The notes under the pieces are model-generated. The model saw only the letters and a list, made by a program, of their open reading frames with translations, made no database searches and was not told the DNA's origin. DNA of 64,000 nucleotides from an uncultured beta proteobacterium (GTDB lineage: Bacteria > Pseudomonadota > Gammaproteobacteria > Burkholderiales > Burkholderiaceae_C), in contig CAILAY010000009.1 in NCBI GenBank assembly GCA_903832285.1, positions 186,001-250,000 of the forward strand. The letters run 5' to 3'. Shown here piece after piece: positions 36,166-45,455 of the stretch (positions within the stretch are counted from its first letter, which is position 1; each line of letters begins with the position of its first letter). The position numbers and the translations under genes were made by a program.

Positions 36166-37062
36166 TCAAGCGGCCACAGCTTCGCCACCCAGGGCCTCCA
36201 GCAGGCCCGGAATTAGACGCTGCAACTCACCTGTGGTTATGGCCACGTCGGCGTCGAAACCGTCATCCTGCCTGGCTGACGCGCCTTCAAACACCACGTC
36301 CAGAAACGCCAGTTTCTTGACTTGCATGGCGTCCGTCAGCACCAGCGAAATCCGGTTGTCCCAGGTCAGTGCCAAGCGCGTGGGCTGCTTGCCGCTGCTG
36401 ATGTGCTGGCGCACCTCCTCCGTGTCCAGCGGATGCCGTGAATATCGCACCACAGCCCGGGACTCGTCGGGCGCCCTGAGTTCGCATTCGCGGTCAACGC
36501 TGAACCCTGGCGGTGGCTCCTGGCTCGTCAACCATTCGGCCATGGCCGTGGTTGGAGAAGTTTGGGTGCTGATGGGAAGCACCAGCAAGCCGTCAAGGCA
36601 CTGCACCAGGCAGGTCACAACTTCATCCGCCTTGGCTTGGCTGGCGGCGTCCAGCACCAGCAGCTTAGCCTTTGGGTCGATCCACACGTGCACCGCCGCC
36701 TGCTTGGTAAACGCCATGGGCAGAAGTTGCAACCGGACGTCGTCCTTGATTTCACGCTTTTCCCTTTTTCCGGGCTTGCGTCCTTCGGTGGCCTCGATCC
36801 GGGTCAGACGCTCGTTCACCTTGCGATTCACAACCGAGGCCGGAAGCGCTTTGGTCTCGGTCATCAACTTGAGCATCCATTGCCCACCAACGGCCTCCAC
36901 CAAGGGGCCATGCGCCTCACCTCTGGGTTCGCCCCAACCTGTCGACTTTTCCTGGGTCGCGCCACATTCCACAAAACGAGCCTGTGCCAAGCCCCGCTCC
37001 ACTTGCGCCGACGTGCTTGACCAGTCGGCGCCGATACGATAAACAATCAGGTTCTTGAACAC
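36166..37062 (-). CDS. rdgC: Recombination-associated protein RdgC
   Basis: A 298-residue protein matching RdgC from end to end: MFKNLIVYRI start, KERKREIKDD-like KREKREIKDDVRLQLLPMAF, and the C-terminal RISLVLTDAMQVKKLAFLDV. RdgC forms a DNA-encircling ring dimer and limits RecA filament loading. Length is normal. It ends 14 bp from the end of the DUF2892 gene and is convergent with it. Confidence 0.95.
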   Translation of the reverse strand: MFKNLIVYRIGADWSSTSAQVERGLAQARFVECGATQEKSTGWGEPRGEAHGPLVEAVGGQWMLKLMTETKALPASVVNRKVNERLTRIEATEGRKPGKREKREIKDDVRLQLLPMAFTKQAAVHVWIDPKAKLLVLDAASQAKADEVVTCLVQCLDGLLVLPISTQTSPTTAMAEWLTSQEPPPGFSVDRECELRAPDESRAVVRYSRHPLDTEEVRQHISSGKQPTRLALTWDNRISLVLTDAMQVKKLAFLDVVFEGASARQDDGFDADVAITTGELQRLIPGLLEALGGEAVAA

Positions 37063-37288
37063 ACGCGGCTTTCACTATAAATCGGTTGCGGAACAGGGTC
37101 GTCCCGCAACACAGGGTTGATTGAATGGCGGGTGTGTATTGTCGGTGCAGCGTCGAGCCGCCCGTTATTTGCGCAACTTTACAAAGCCTTGCGCAACGGG
37201 CTTCTTGCAGTTACAGAGCTGGCTCACACTTGATTTCAACCTGAAGCCAAACGAACCGCATCAGGCGTAAATGTCAAAAGGAAAAGTC

Positions 37289-37786
37289 ATGAAATCAGTG
37301 TTCAAACTTGCTTTGCTTTCGAGTGTTTTGGCCGTTGCCGGATTTACCGCCTTCGCGCAGGGCATGGGCGGCACCATGGACGGACCACCCCACGAAGGCA
37401 TGCAAAGTGGCATGCACAAACCCGACCCGGGCAGGATGCAGGCTTGGGTCGCCAAGCGCCTGGAGGGGCTCAAAGTGAAACTCAAAATCGCGCCCGATCA
37501 GGAGGTTGCCTGGACCACCTTTGCCGCTGCCATGAAGGCGCCTGCAGACCTGGGCCAGCGTCCAAACCGGGAAGAAATTGCAAAGCTCCCGACGCCTGAG
37601 CGAATCGACAGGATGCGGGCGCTGCGCGGCGTGCATCAGGCTGAAATGGACAAGCGTGGCGATGCAGTCAAAGCCTTTTACGCAGCACTTGCGCCGGACC
37701 AAAAGAAGATCTTTGACGCTCAGCACATGCGTCATGGCCACCGAGGCGCAATGCACGGCATGGGCGGTTTCAACGCGCTCCAATGA
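37289..37786 (+). CDS. Spy/CpxP-like periplasmic LTXXQ-type protein
   Basis: A 165-residue exported protein. A signal peptide ends near residue 24 (TAFAQG). The mature part is helical, rich in Met, His and Lys, and has KLKIAPDQEVAWTTFAAAM and ALAPDQKKIFDAQH, which correspond to the LTxxQ segments of the Spy/CpxP family of envelope chaperones. The His/Met-rich ends might bind metal. The ATG at 37289 has an AAGGAA ribosome site; an ATG 18 bp earlier is less likely. Confidence 0.8.
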   Translation: MKSVFKLALLSSVLAVAGFTAFAQGMGGTMDGPPHEGMQSGMHKPDPGRMQAWVAKRLEGLKVKLKIAPDQEVAWTTFAAAMKAPADLGQRPNREEIAKLPTPERIDRMRALRGVHQAEMDKRGDAVKAFYAALAPDQKKIFDAQHMRHGHRGAMHGMGGFNALQ

Positions 37787-37945
37787 AACGCTCGGACCTT
37801 CGCATCCGAACTCAACCAGTCGCCAACGATCAGCCGAGAACTTTGGCCCCTACCCTTTGTCCGCATGGGCACAGGGCGGCGGCCCGTCGCACTTTCAGGT
37901 TGGTTACCATAGCACCATGAAAAGATTCGACACTGGACGGAACTG

Positions 37946-38158
37946 ATGTTTGGCTACACCGAGGAGCAGATTGCCAATTTTGGACTGACGTTCGGCGTGG
38001 GTGCGTTCATGCTCTACATGCTATTCATCATTGGCCACCTTGCCTGGGAATCCAAAGCCGGAAGATTCGGCACTTTTGTGTTGTTTCTGGGCCTGGCATT
38101 CGGTATGGTCGGATTTATCGCCAAGTACTTCATTCAATGGTTCATGGAACGCAAGTGA
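37946..38158 (+). CDS. DUF2788 small membrane protein
   Basis: A 70-residue protein with two membrane helices (FGVGAFMLYMLFIIGHLAW and FGTFVLFLGLAFGMVGFIAK). The sequence MFGYTEEQIANFGLTFGVG is the start I associate with DUF2788 of betaproteobacteria. Function unknown. Its stop overlaps the UbiM GTG start, so the two are coupled. Confidence 0.8.
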   Translation: MFGYTEEQIANFGLTFGVGAFMLYMLFIIGHLAWESKAGRFGTFVLFLGLAFGMVGFIAKYFIQWFMERK

Positions 38159-39375
38159 ACGACGTCACCACTTTCGAGACTGATATCATCATCAGTGGGG
38201 CCGGTCCAGCCGGTTTGTGCCTAGCCAAGTCCTTGTCGGGTCGTGGCCTGCGCATCACCATGATCGAGCAGTTACCCCAGTCCGATCTCGCGAATCCGCC
38301 ATTTGACGGACGCGAAATCGCGCTGACCCAGCACTCGGCCCAACTTATGCGGGCGCTGGGTTTGTGGCAACGCATCGAGGCCAGCGCCATCTCGCCGCTA
38401 CGCGATGCCCGAGTCCTCAATGGCCCATCGCCTTTTGCCATGACCATCGGGCACCAACTCAGCCAGAAGTCGGAACTGGGCTGGCTGGTTTCCAATCATC
38501 TGATCCGCAAGGCCGCCTATGAGGCGGTGCAGGAATCGGCGCAAAGCCATCAAGATTTGACCCTGCTGTTTGGAGAAAAAGTGGCCTCGTTGCGCACCGA
38601 CGATCAGGGCGCAAGCGTGACACTCGGTAGTGGCCGAACATTGAAGGCGCGAATGATCGTCGCTGCCGACAGTCGATTTTCCGAGACCCGGCGGGCCATG
38701 GGCATCGGCGCCGACATGCACGACTTCGGCAAGACCATGCTGGTGTGCTGCATGACCCACGAACAGCCTCACCATCATGCCGCCTGGGAATGGTTCGGTT
38801 ACGGCCAGACGCTGGCTCTGCTGCCCATGAACCCCGATCCTGTCACCAACGAATACCGATCCTCCGTGGTGCTGACTCTGCCCAGCACAGCTATCGCACC
38901 ACTGATGAGTTTGGAGCCTGACACTTTTGGTCTGGAGATGCAGACGCGCTTTTTGCAGCGCCTGGGTCGCATGACCTTGGTCAGTACGCGCCACAGCTAT
39001 CCGCTCGTTGGTGTGTATCCACACCGCTTTGTGGCGCGTCGTTTTGCTACCGTTGGGGATGCGGCTGTGGGCATGCATCCCGTCACCGCGCACGGTTTCA
39101 ACTTCGGTTTGCTTGGGGTAGAGACGCTTTCCCAGTTCGTACTGACAACTCATGCGTCGGGTGGTGATATTGCTTCACCCCGGGTACTTGAGGGTTACGA
39201 AAAAATCCACCGCCGCGCCACCCGGCCGCTCTATCTCGCAACCCAACTGGTCTCGACTTTGTATACCAACGACAGTCCACCTGCCCGCCTGTTACGCGAC
39301 ACCGCCTTGCGTCTGGGGGAAGCACTGGTTCCCTTCAAACGCGCGATTGCGGCAACGCTTTCAGGAACCCGCTAA
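38155..39375 (+). CDS. ubiM: UbiM-like FAD ubiquinone-biosynthesis hydroxylase
   Basis: A 406-residue flavoprotein monooxygenase of the UbiH/Coq6 family. The FAD-binding GAGPAG is at 15-20, and the second FAD motif reads GDAAVGMHPVTAHGFNFGL instead of the usual GDAAHxxxPLAGQGLN. That TAHGFN variant is what I associate with UbiM, the hydroxylase that replaces UbiF or others in some Neisseria-like and alpha/betaproteobacterial pathways. It acts on a polyprenyl-phenol ring. The GTG at 38155 overlaps the DUF2788 stop; an ATG at 38137 is another choice. No other ubi gene is nearby. Confidence 0.78.
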   Translation: MNDVTTFETDIIISGAGPAGLCLAKSLSGRGLRITMIEQLPQSDLANPPFDGREIALTQHSAQLMRALGLWQRIEASAISPLRDARVLNGPSPFAMTIGHQLSQKSELGWLVSNHLIRKAAYEAVQESAQSHQDLTLLFGEKVASLRTDDQGASVTLGSGRTLKARMIVAADSRFSETRRAMGIGADMHDFGKTMLVCCMTHEQPHHHAAWEWFGYGQTLALLPMNPDPVTNEYRSSVVLTLPSTAIAPLMSLEPDTFGLEMQTRFLQRLGRMTLVSTRHSYPLVGVYPHRFVARRFATVGDAAVGMHPVTAHGFNFGLLGVETLSQFVLTTHASGGDIASPRVLEGYEKIHRRATRPLYLATQLVSTLYTNDSPPARLLRDTALRLGEALVPFKRAIAATLSGTR

Positions 39376-39396
39376 GTATTTTTTCCAATGATGTGG

Positions 39397-39975
39397 TCAG
39401 CCGAAGATTGGCACGCCGATCAACATCTGGTGCAGATACCGCGTAACGCCCGCCCAGACCACCCCGCCCAGCACCACGGTCAGCGCTGTGGGAGAAATTC
39501 TTCCAGCAGGATAGACCGTTCCATCAACCCGATCGCGCTGTCGCACCGAGATGAAACAGGCCACAGACCACAAGAAAAAAGAGCCAAACAGCAGCACCTG
39601 CACCGAAGTGCCGTTTGCCAGCAGGTGCGCTAATGCCCAAACGTTTACCGCCAGCAACATCGGATGGTGCACCCGGGCCTTGATGATATTGCCGGGCACA
39701 TAGGCCGCCAACAACAACATCCAACTAAATAGCATCAGTAGCGCAGTCAGGTGCCTCATGCCATGCGGCGGACTCCAAAGCACGACCGCTTGTTGCCGGG
39801 CGTTGCCATAAGCCCAGCACAACAGCGCAAAACCCACTAGTGACAGGACGGAATAAGCGCCTTTCCAGACGCCCCTACCGTGTTTTATAACCATCCGGAG
39901 GCGCCATTCAGGCGCGAAAATACGTAGCGAATGCACGCCCAAAAAGACAAGAAGGCCGCAACTCAACAGAAACAT
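39397..39975 (-). CDS. NnrU-family membrane protein
   Basis: A 192-residue polytopic protein with the NnrU segments FLGVHSLRIFAPEWR near the start, then AYGNARQ and WSPPHGMRHLTALLM. NnrU was first described in denitrification clusters but is widespread and of unknown function, with some members linked to isoprenoid or steroid-type chemistry. The ATG at 39975 follows GGGAG with good spacing; two in-frame ATGs upstream are less likely. It is convergent with UbiM, 21 bp apart. Confidence 0.85.
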   Translation of the reverse strand: MFLLSCGLLVFLGVHSLRIFAPEWRLRMVIKHGRGVWKGAYSVLSLVGFALLCWAYGNARQQAVVLWSPPHGMRHLTALLMLFSWMLLLAAYVPGNIIKARVHHPMLLAVNVWALAHLLANGTSVQVLLFGSFFLWSVACFISVRQRDRVDGTVYPAGRISPTALTVVLGGVVWAGVTRYLHQMLIGVPIFG

Positions 39976-40352
39976 TCTTACTCCCATAAACGAAACTTGA
40001 TTCACGCAGACCATCATGCCTGAGCGACTTCAGAATGTCATCTAACAAAGCTGTTGATAATTTATTGCTAAAAGATGAGTTATCAACATACTAGACACAA
40101 ATTGGAAAGTTGTTCCTTTTCAGCACCCCATCTAAAAACATAGTTTGACACAGCATAAACAGGTCTGTAAGTCTTTGATAACATTAAGTTAACTTAATTT
40201 ATTAACAGATGACTCCTTACTCTACTACTACTACTATCTTAAATAAGTTGAGTTTAAGAAAAGAGATACACAGGTGAAAAAAATAATAAAAATTTTCCCT
40301 TTGCCTGATCTTCCGACTGGCACTAACATCGACATCCTAACGAAAGAAATTT
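39976..40352. promoter_or_regulatory. AT-rich divergent region upstream of NnrU and glutaryl-CoA dehydrogenase
   Basis: A 377-bp gap that is strikingly AT-rich compared with everything around it. It contains TGTTGATAA (40052-40060) and its inverse TTATCAACA (40080-40088), each one base off the DnaA box TTATCCACA. A related CTTTGATAA lies at 40173-40181, a 16-bp perfect palindrome ATTAAGTTAACTTAAT at 40183-40198, a CTA triplet run around 40222-40237, and a poly-A/T tract before the gcdH start. It must hold promoters for both genes. The repeats could be regulator operators or an origin-like element. Confidence 0.6.
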
Positions 40353-41546
40353 ATGGCTCACGCAACTTTTCATTGGAACGACCCATTCTTGCTGGATCAA
40401 CAACTGAACGACGAAGAACGCATGGTGCGTGACGCTGCCGCCGCGTACTGCCAGGACAAACTGGCGCCGCGGGTGCTGGAGGCTTTTCGCAGGGAGCAAA
40501 CCGATATCGCCATCTTTCGTGAAATGGGGGATCTGGGGCTGCTCGGTCCGACCCTTCCCGAAGCCTATGGCGGTCCGGGTCTGAGCTACGTGGCCTACGG
40601 TGTGATAGCGCGCGAAGTTGAACGCGTGGACTCGGGTTACCGCTCCATGATGAGCGTCCAGTCATCGCTGGTGATGCTGCCCATTTTCGAATTTGGCACC
40701 GAAGCGCAGCGGCAAAAATACCTGCCGCGTCTGGTCACGGGGGAGTGGATTGGTTGTTTCGGTTTGACCGAACCAGACCATGGTTCGGATCCCGGTTCCA
40801 TGGCCACGCGCGCCGTCAGGGTCGATGGTGGCTACAAACTCACGGGCAGCAAGATGTGGATCTCCAACAGTCCGATCGCCGACGTGTTTGTGGTCTGGGC
40901 CAAGGAGGTCAGCATGGGCGGCCAGGTCGGACCTATCAGAGGTTTTGTTCTGGAAAAGGGGATGAAGGGGTTGAGTGCCCCCGCCATTCACGGAAAGGTC
41001 GGTCTGCGTGCCTCTATCACTGGTGAAATCGTCATGGACGGCGTGTTCTGTCCCGAAGAAAACGCCTTTCCCGAAGTTCGGGGTTTGAAGGGCCCGTTCA
41101 CCTGCCTGAACTCGGCGCGCTACGGCATCGCCTGGGGAGCGCTGGGTGCGGCAGAAGACTGCTGGTTTCGTGCGCGCCAATACACGCTGGACCGAAAGCA
41201 GTTTGGACGGCCGTTGGCGGCGAACCAGTTGATTCAAAAGAAGCTGGCCGACATGCAAACCGAGATCGCCCTTGGACTGCAGGGTTGTCTGCGACTGGGT
41301 CGCATGAAAGATGAAGGAATAGCGTCGGTGGAAATTACGTCCCTGATCAAGCGAAATTCCTGCGGCAAGGCGCTGGATATTGCCCGTCTTGCGCGCGACA
41401 TGATGGGCGGCAACGGTATCAGCGACGAGTTCGGAGTGGCACGACATCTGGTGAACCTCGAAGTGGTGAACACCTACGAAGGAACGCACGACATCCACGC
41501 CCTGATACTTGGCCGGGCACAGACCGGGATCGCGGCATTTTCATGA
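40353..41546 (+). CDS. gcdH: Glutaryl-CoA dehydrogenase
   Basis: A 397-residue acyl-CoA dehydrogenase. The flavin/substrate segment [16 protein letters not shown] is characteristic of glutaryl-CoA dehydrogenase, as is [22 protein letters not shown] containing the catalytic glutamate near residue 376. It oxidises and decarboxylates glutaryl-CoA to crotonyl-CoA in lysine, tryptophan and benzoate-type catabolism. The stop overlaps the CoA-transferase start (ATGA), consistent with a glutarate pathway. Confidence 0.9.
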   Translation: MAHATFHWNDPFLLDQQLNDEERMVRDAAAAYCQDKLAPRVLEAFRREQTDIAIFREMGDLGLLGPTLPEAYGGPGLSYVAYGVIAREVERVDSGYRSMMSVQSSLVMLPIFEFGTEAQRQKYLPRLVTGEWIGCFGLTEPDHGSDPGSMATRAVRVDGGYKLTGSKMWISNSPIADVFVVWAKEVSMGGQVGPIRGFVLEKGMKGLSAPAIHGKVGLRASITGEIVMDGVFCPEENAFPEVRGLKGPFTCLNSARYGIAWGALGAAEDCWFRARQYTLDRKQFGRPLAANQLIQKKLADMQTEIALGLQGCLRLGRMKDEGIASVEITSLIKRNSCGKALDIARLARDMMGGNGISDEFGVARHLVNLEVVNTYEGTHDIHALILGRAQTGIAAFS

Positions 41547-42781
41547 ATCAAGGGGCGTTGGCGCACATCAAGGTGCTTGACCTCTCAAGGGTGCTGGCCG
41601 GGCCTTGGTGCACGCAGATTTTAGCTGACCTCGGCGCCGAAGTGATCAAGGTTGAACGCCCCGGTGTGGGCGACGACACGCGTCACTGGGGTCCCCCTTT
41701 TTTGAAAGATGACCAGGGCAGAGATACCCGAGAAGCCAGCTATTTCACCTGCACCAACCGCAACAAGCGCTCTATCACGCTCGACCTGGCGCGGCCTCAG
41801 GCGCAAGCCCTGTTGCGTCAACTCGTGCTGCAAAGCGACGTGCTAGTGGAGAACTTCAAAGTAGGCGGTCTCAAGCCTTATGGCTTGGACTACGAGAGCC
41901 TGAAGGTAATCAATCCGGGACTCATCTATTGCTCCATCACCGGCTTTGGTCAGACAGGCCCTTATGCCCAGCGTGCCGGCTACGACCTGATGATCCAGGC
42001 CATGAGCGGCATGATGAGCATCACCGGTCGCGCCGATGATGTGCCGGGTGGTGGACCGCAGCGCGTAGGTGTGGCGCTCATAGATCTCTTTACCGGCGTC
42101 TACGCGTCCACGGCGATCCTGGCGGCAATCGAGGCCAGGCATCAAACGGGTGCTGGTCAGCACATCGACATGGCCCTGCTGGATGTCGGGATGGCTACGC
42201 TGGCGAATCAAGGCGCGGGCTTCCTGAACACCGGCCAGGTCCCGACGCGTCAGGGCAACAGCCATCCCAGCCTCGCTCCCTATCAGGACTTCGCGACACT
42301 TGACGGCTCCATGCTTCTGGCCATCGGCAACGACGGGCAGTTCGCGCGTTTCGGTGAAGCAGCGGGCCATCCCGAATGGGCCCGTGACCCGCGCTTTGCC
42401 AGCAACTCGCTGCGCGTGCAACACCGGCTTGTGTTGGTGCAGGCAATTGAAGCCGTGACCCGTACGCGCAGTTCGGAGGATTGGATAACATTGCTCGAAG
42501 ACCGCGCTGTTCCCTGTGGGGCCATCAACGACCTGGCGCAGGCTTTTGCCGACAAACAGGTAAAGGCGCGAAAGCTGGTGCTGGAACAGACACGCGGACA
42601 GTGTGAACCGGGCGGCGTTGAGTTTATTTCCACGATCGCCAGCCCATTGCGCTTGTCAGAAACTCCGCCGGTGCTGCGCTTCGCCCCGCCCGCCTTGGGT
42701 GAACACACGGATGAGGTATTGGGCGAACTGGGTCTGGAAGCGCCGCAGATTGCAGCGCTCAGGCGGGAGGGGGTGGTGTAG
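41543..42781 (+). CDS. CaiB/BaiF family CoA-transferase (glutarate CoA-transferase candidate)
   Basis: A 412-residue class III CoA-transferase. It begins [21 protein letters not shown] and has the catalytic aspartate near residue 148 ([13 protein letters not shown]). Coupling to gcdH suggests it activates glutarate to glutaryl-CoA using succinyl-CoA, as in the human SUGCT/GcdH pair; this is inference from context. Confidence 0.88.
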   Translation: MNQGALAHIKVLDLSRVLAGPWCTQILADLGAEVIKVERPGVGDDTRHWGPPFLKDDQGRDTREASYFTCTNRNKRSITLDLARPQAQALLRQLVLQSDVLVENFKVGGLKPYGLDYESLKVINPGLIYCSITGFGQTGPYAQRAGYDLMIQAMSGMMSITGRADDVPGGGPQRVGVALIDLFTGVYASTAILAAIEARHQTGAGQHIDMALLDVGMATLANQGAGFLNTGQVPTRQGNSHPSLAPYQDFATLDGSMLLAIGNDGQFARFGEAAGHPEWARDPRFASNSLRVQHRLVLVQAIEAVTRTRSSEDWITLLEDRAVPCGAINDLAQAFADKQVKARKLVLEQTRGQCEPGGVEFISTIASPLRLSETPPVLRFAPPALGEHTDEVLGELGLEAPQIAALRREGVV

Positions 42782-43144
42782 ATGAAATCGGCATTTGCCA
42801 ACGCCGGCCTGGTCTATTCCACTGCCTCCGGGCGCATGTGTCCGACCTGCCGCCAGCCCATGGCGAACTGCGTCTGCAAGACCCACATGGCACCGCCAAA
42901 AGGCGACGGCGTGGTGCGCGTGTCGCGTGAAACCAAGGGGCGCGCGGGCAAGGGTGTGACGCTGATAAAGGGCCTGGCCCTGGAACCCGCGGCCCTGAAC
43001 GAAATGGGAAAGCAACTCAAGTCGGGCTGCGGCTCGGGTGGCACGGTCAAGGATGGCGTGATCGAAGTTCAGGGCGACCACGTGGATAAGATTGTGCAGA
43101 CCCTAAAGGAAAAGGGCTTCTCTGTGAAACGCGCGGGTGGTTGA
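42782..43144 (+). CDS. SUI1/eIF1-like protein (YciH family)
   Basis: A 120-residue protein with a C-terminal SUI1 domain (GDGVVRVSRETKGRAGKGVT, CGSGGTVKDGVIEVQGDH). Close in layout to E. coli YciH, which influences initiation fidelity. The N-terminal part has four cysteines, CPTCRQPMANCVC, a likely zinc knuckle absent from E. coli YciH. It starts directly after the CoA-transferase stop, so it may be in the gcdH transcript. Confidence 0.9.
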   Translation: MKSAFANAGLVYSTASGRMCPTCRQPMANCVCKTHMAPPKGDGVVRVSRETKGRAGKGVTLIKGLALEPAALNEMGKQLKSGCGSGGTVKDGVIEVQGDHVDKIVQTLKEKGFSVKRAGG

Positions 43145-43147
43145 GAA

Positions 43148-43378
43148 GTGAAAGCCGAGGACCTGCAATTGCTGGTGACCCGCACGATGCCCTTTGGCAA
43201 ACACAGGGGACTCATTCTGGCCGATTTGCCAGGTAATTACCTCAATTGGTTCGCGCGCGAGGGTTTCCCCAGGAGCGAAACCGGTCGCTTGCTGCAATTG
43301 ATGCATGAAATAGACCACAACGGCTTGTCCGATCTGCTCAAACCCCTACGGCCATCAGCCCGCGCGTCAACGCTGTAA
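43148..43378 (+). CDS. DUF3820 family protein
   Basis: A 76-residue protein with a GTG start 3 bp after the SUI1 gene. It has the DUF3820 core MPFGKHRGLILADLPGNYLNW followed by a helix rich in Leu and acidic residues. The family was named after a quorum-regulated Pseudomonas gene, but its function is unknown. It is probably the last gene of this run. Confidence 0.82.
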   Translation: MKAEDLQLLVTRTMPFGKHRGLILADLPGNYLNWFAREGFPRSETGRLLQLMHEIDHNGLSDLLKPLRPSARASTL

Positions 43379-43468
43379 AGTGCAAGCCAGACTTTCGTGC
43401 CTCGGCGTCGAAGCGATCCGAGTCATGAGCGTTTATTCCTTCAAGTTAACGGCAAGAAAGCTTATCCG

Positions 43469-44494
43469 ATGCAGTACGTTCGTCTGGGCCAAACGGGCCT
43501 CAAAGTCTCCCGCATATGTCTTGGCATGATGACTTATGGCACACCCCAATGGCGGCCCTGGGTGCTGGATGAAACGGCGTCGCGCCCGCTGGTCAAACAC
43601 GCGGTCGATCTGGGGCTGAACTTCTTCGACACCGCTGACATGTACTCGGCAGGAGAGTCAGAAGCGCTGACCGGAAAGTTTCTCAAAGCCTATTGCAAAC
43701 GAGAGGAAGTGGTGGTGGCAACGAAGGTGTACTTCCCGGTCGAAATCGATTTCAAGGGCGGCAGCGGGACCGACGCCAAGCCGCCGCGCCGACCCAATTT
43801 GGACGGTCTGAGCCGCAAGCGAATTTTCCACGCCGTGGACGCAAGTCTCAAGCGTCTGGGCACCGACTACATCGACCTGTATCAAATCCACCGGCTCGAT
43901 CCCGAGACCACGCTGGAAGAGACCATGGAGGCCCTGCACGACCTCGTCAAGGCCGGCAAACTGCGTTATCTGGGTGCGAGCAGCATGTGGGCCTGGCAAT
44001 TCGCCAAGGCGCAGCAGATCGCCAGTGAGAACGGCTGGACGCGATTTGCCAGCATGCAAAACCACTACAACCTGGCGTATCGGGAAGAGGAGCGTGAGAT
44101 GATTCCGCTGTGCCGCGATCAGGGCGTGGCACTGATCCCCTGGAGCCCACTGGCGCGCGGCTTCCTGGCGGGAAACCGTCAACTCGGCGACAAGGAAGAA
44201 GGGAGCACCGAGCGCGCCAAGACCGACACCATCGCCCAGAACTACTACTACCGCGCCAGCGACTTCTCGGTGGTGGCGGAACTGAGCCAACTAAGCCAGG
44301 AAAAAGGCATCAGCAACGCCACCCTGGCCTACGCCTGGCTGCTGCACAAAGGCGTGACGGCGCCCATCGTGGGCGCGAGCAAAACCCATCATCTCGATCA
44401 GGCGGTCGCCGCGTTGAAAGTCGAACTCTCGGGGCAGGACATCAGCCGCCTTGAAGCGGCGTATGAGCCGCATCCGGTGATTGGACATTCCTAG
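43469..44494 (+). CDS. Aldo/keto reductase
   Basis: A 341-residue NAD(P)H oxidoreductase of the YajO/Tas type. It begins MQYVRLGQTGLKVSRICLG, has the catalytic Asp/Tyr segment NFFDTADMYSAGESE, and DLYQIHRLDPETTLEETMEAL in the middle. The C-terminal GASKTHHLDQA binds the cofactor phosphate. The substrate is not known. Its last 53 bp overlap the convergent DMT transporter gene. Confidence 0.9.
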   Translation: MQYVRLGQTGLKVSRICLGMMTYGTPQWRPWVLDETASRPLVKHAVDLGLNFFDTADMYSAGESEALTGKFLKAYCKREEVVVATKVYFPVEIDFKGGSGTDAKPPRRPNLDGLSRKRIFHAVDASLKRLGTDYIDLYQIHRLDPETTLEETMEALHDLVKAGKLRYLGASSMWAWQFAKAQQIASENGWTRFASMQNHYNLAYREEEREMIPLCRDQGVALIPWSPLARGFLAGNRQLGDKEEGSTERAKTDTIAQNYYYRASDFSVVAELSQLSQEKGISNATLAYAWLLHKGVTAPIVGASKTHHLDQAVAALKVELSGQDISRLEAAYEPHPVIGHS

Positions 44495-45389
44495 CAGCCG
44501 GCCGGTTCACCAGCACGATTCCGAGCGCCACCAAGGACAACGCAGCGAGCAAGCTGAGGGTCACCGGTTCCTCCAGCCAGAGCGCGCCAAACAGCAGAGC
44601 ACAAATCGGGGTGAGGAAAACGAACACCGATATTCGGGTCGCCGGATAACGGCCCAGCATCCACATCCAGGCAAGAAAGCTCATGAACGCGCCCAGCAGC
44701 GCCTGCGCTGCGAGAGAGCCCCAGGCAAATGCGCTGAAATGCCAGTGCCACTTTTCACCAAAAAACAGCGACAGCATCGGTAAAGCGACGGCGCTCATTC
44801 CCAACTGATAGAACAGCAGCTTTTCGGCCGAAACGCGCATCAGGGTCGAACTGCGGATGGTGATCGTGGTCAGGCCCCACAGCAGTCCGGCGCTAAGTGC
44901 CAGCAAGTCACCGCGCCAGTGGGCGGGGGTTGCCAAGGCGCCGGTAAAGCCGCCGCCAAGTGCAAACATCACGGCCAGAAAAGCGCAACACAGCCCCAGC
45001 CATTGCAGCGGTCGCAGGCGCTCAGTCGGCACCCACAGCGGCAGCAAAACCGCAACCCAGAATGGTGCCGTGTACAAGAACAGCGTCAGGCGCGATGCAG
45101 TCGTGTACTGCAAGCCGACGTAAATGCAGGCAAACTCGCCGGCGAACAAGGCACCCGCCAGCAAACCGGCCGGAAGCGACCCGTCGTCCTGCCACAACTT
45201 GATGCCGCGCCAAACGCACCAAACCCAAAGCAACAGCGTGGCAGCGACAAAGCGCAGGCCGGCCTGGAAAGCCGGCGCGAGTTCGGGCAGCGTGGCCTTC
45301 ATCAGCACCTGCTGAAAGCCCCAGAACAGGCAGCAGCCCAGCAGCAGGGCAATGGCCACGGCGTCGAGTTCGGACTTGCGTTGCGTCAT
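44442..45389 (-). CDS. EamA/DMT-family transporter
   Basis: A 315-residue membrane protein with about ten helices and two EamA repeats; it starts with ALLLGCCLFWGFQQVLMK. The ATG at 45389 was chosen as the first that leaves a normal N-terminus. The C-terminal tail (NVQSPDAAHTPLQGG) overlaps the aldo/keto reductase gene on the other strand by 53 bp. Substrate unknown. Confidence 0.87.
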   Translation of the reverse strand: MTQRKSELDAVAIALLLGCCLFWGFQQVLMKATLPELAPAFQAGLRFVAATLLLWVWCVWRGIKLWQDDGSLPAGLLAGALFAGEFACIYVGLQYTTASRLTLFLYTAPFWVAVLLPLWVPTERLRPLQWLGLCCAFLAVMFALGGGFTGALATPAHWRGDLLALSAGLLWGLTTITIRSSTLMRVSAEKLLFYQLGMSAVALPMLSLFFGEKWHWHFSAFAWGSLAAQALLGAFMSFLAWMWMLGRYPATRISVFVFLTPICALLFGALWLEEPVTLSLLAALSLVALGIVLVNRPAARNVQSPDAAHTPLQGG

Positions 45390-45455
45390 GCGATGATTGT
45401 CAGCCAAACTGCCCGCGCTGCCCAAATTTGCGAAGGGCATCGCTCACCACCCACG

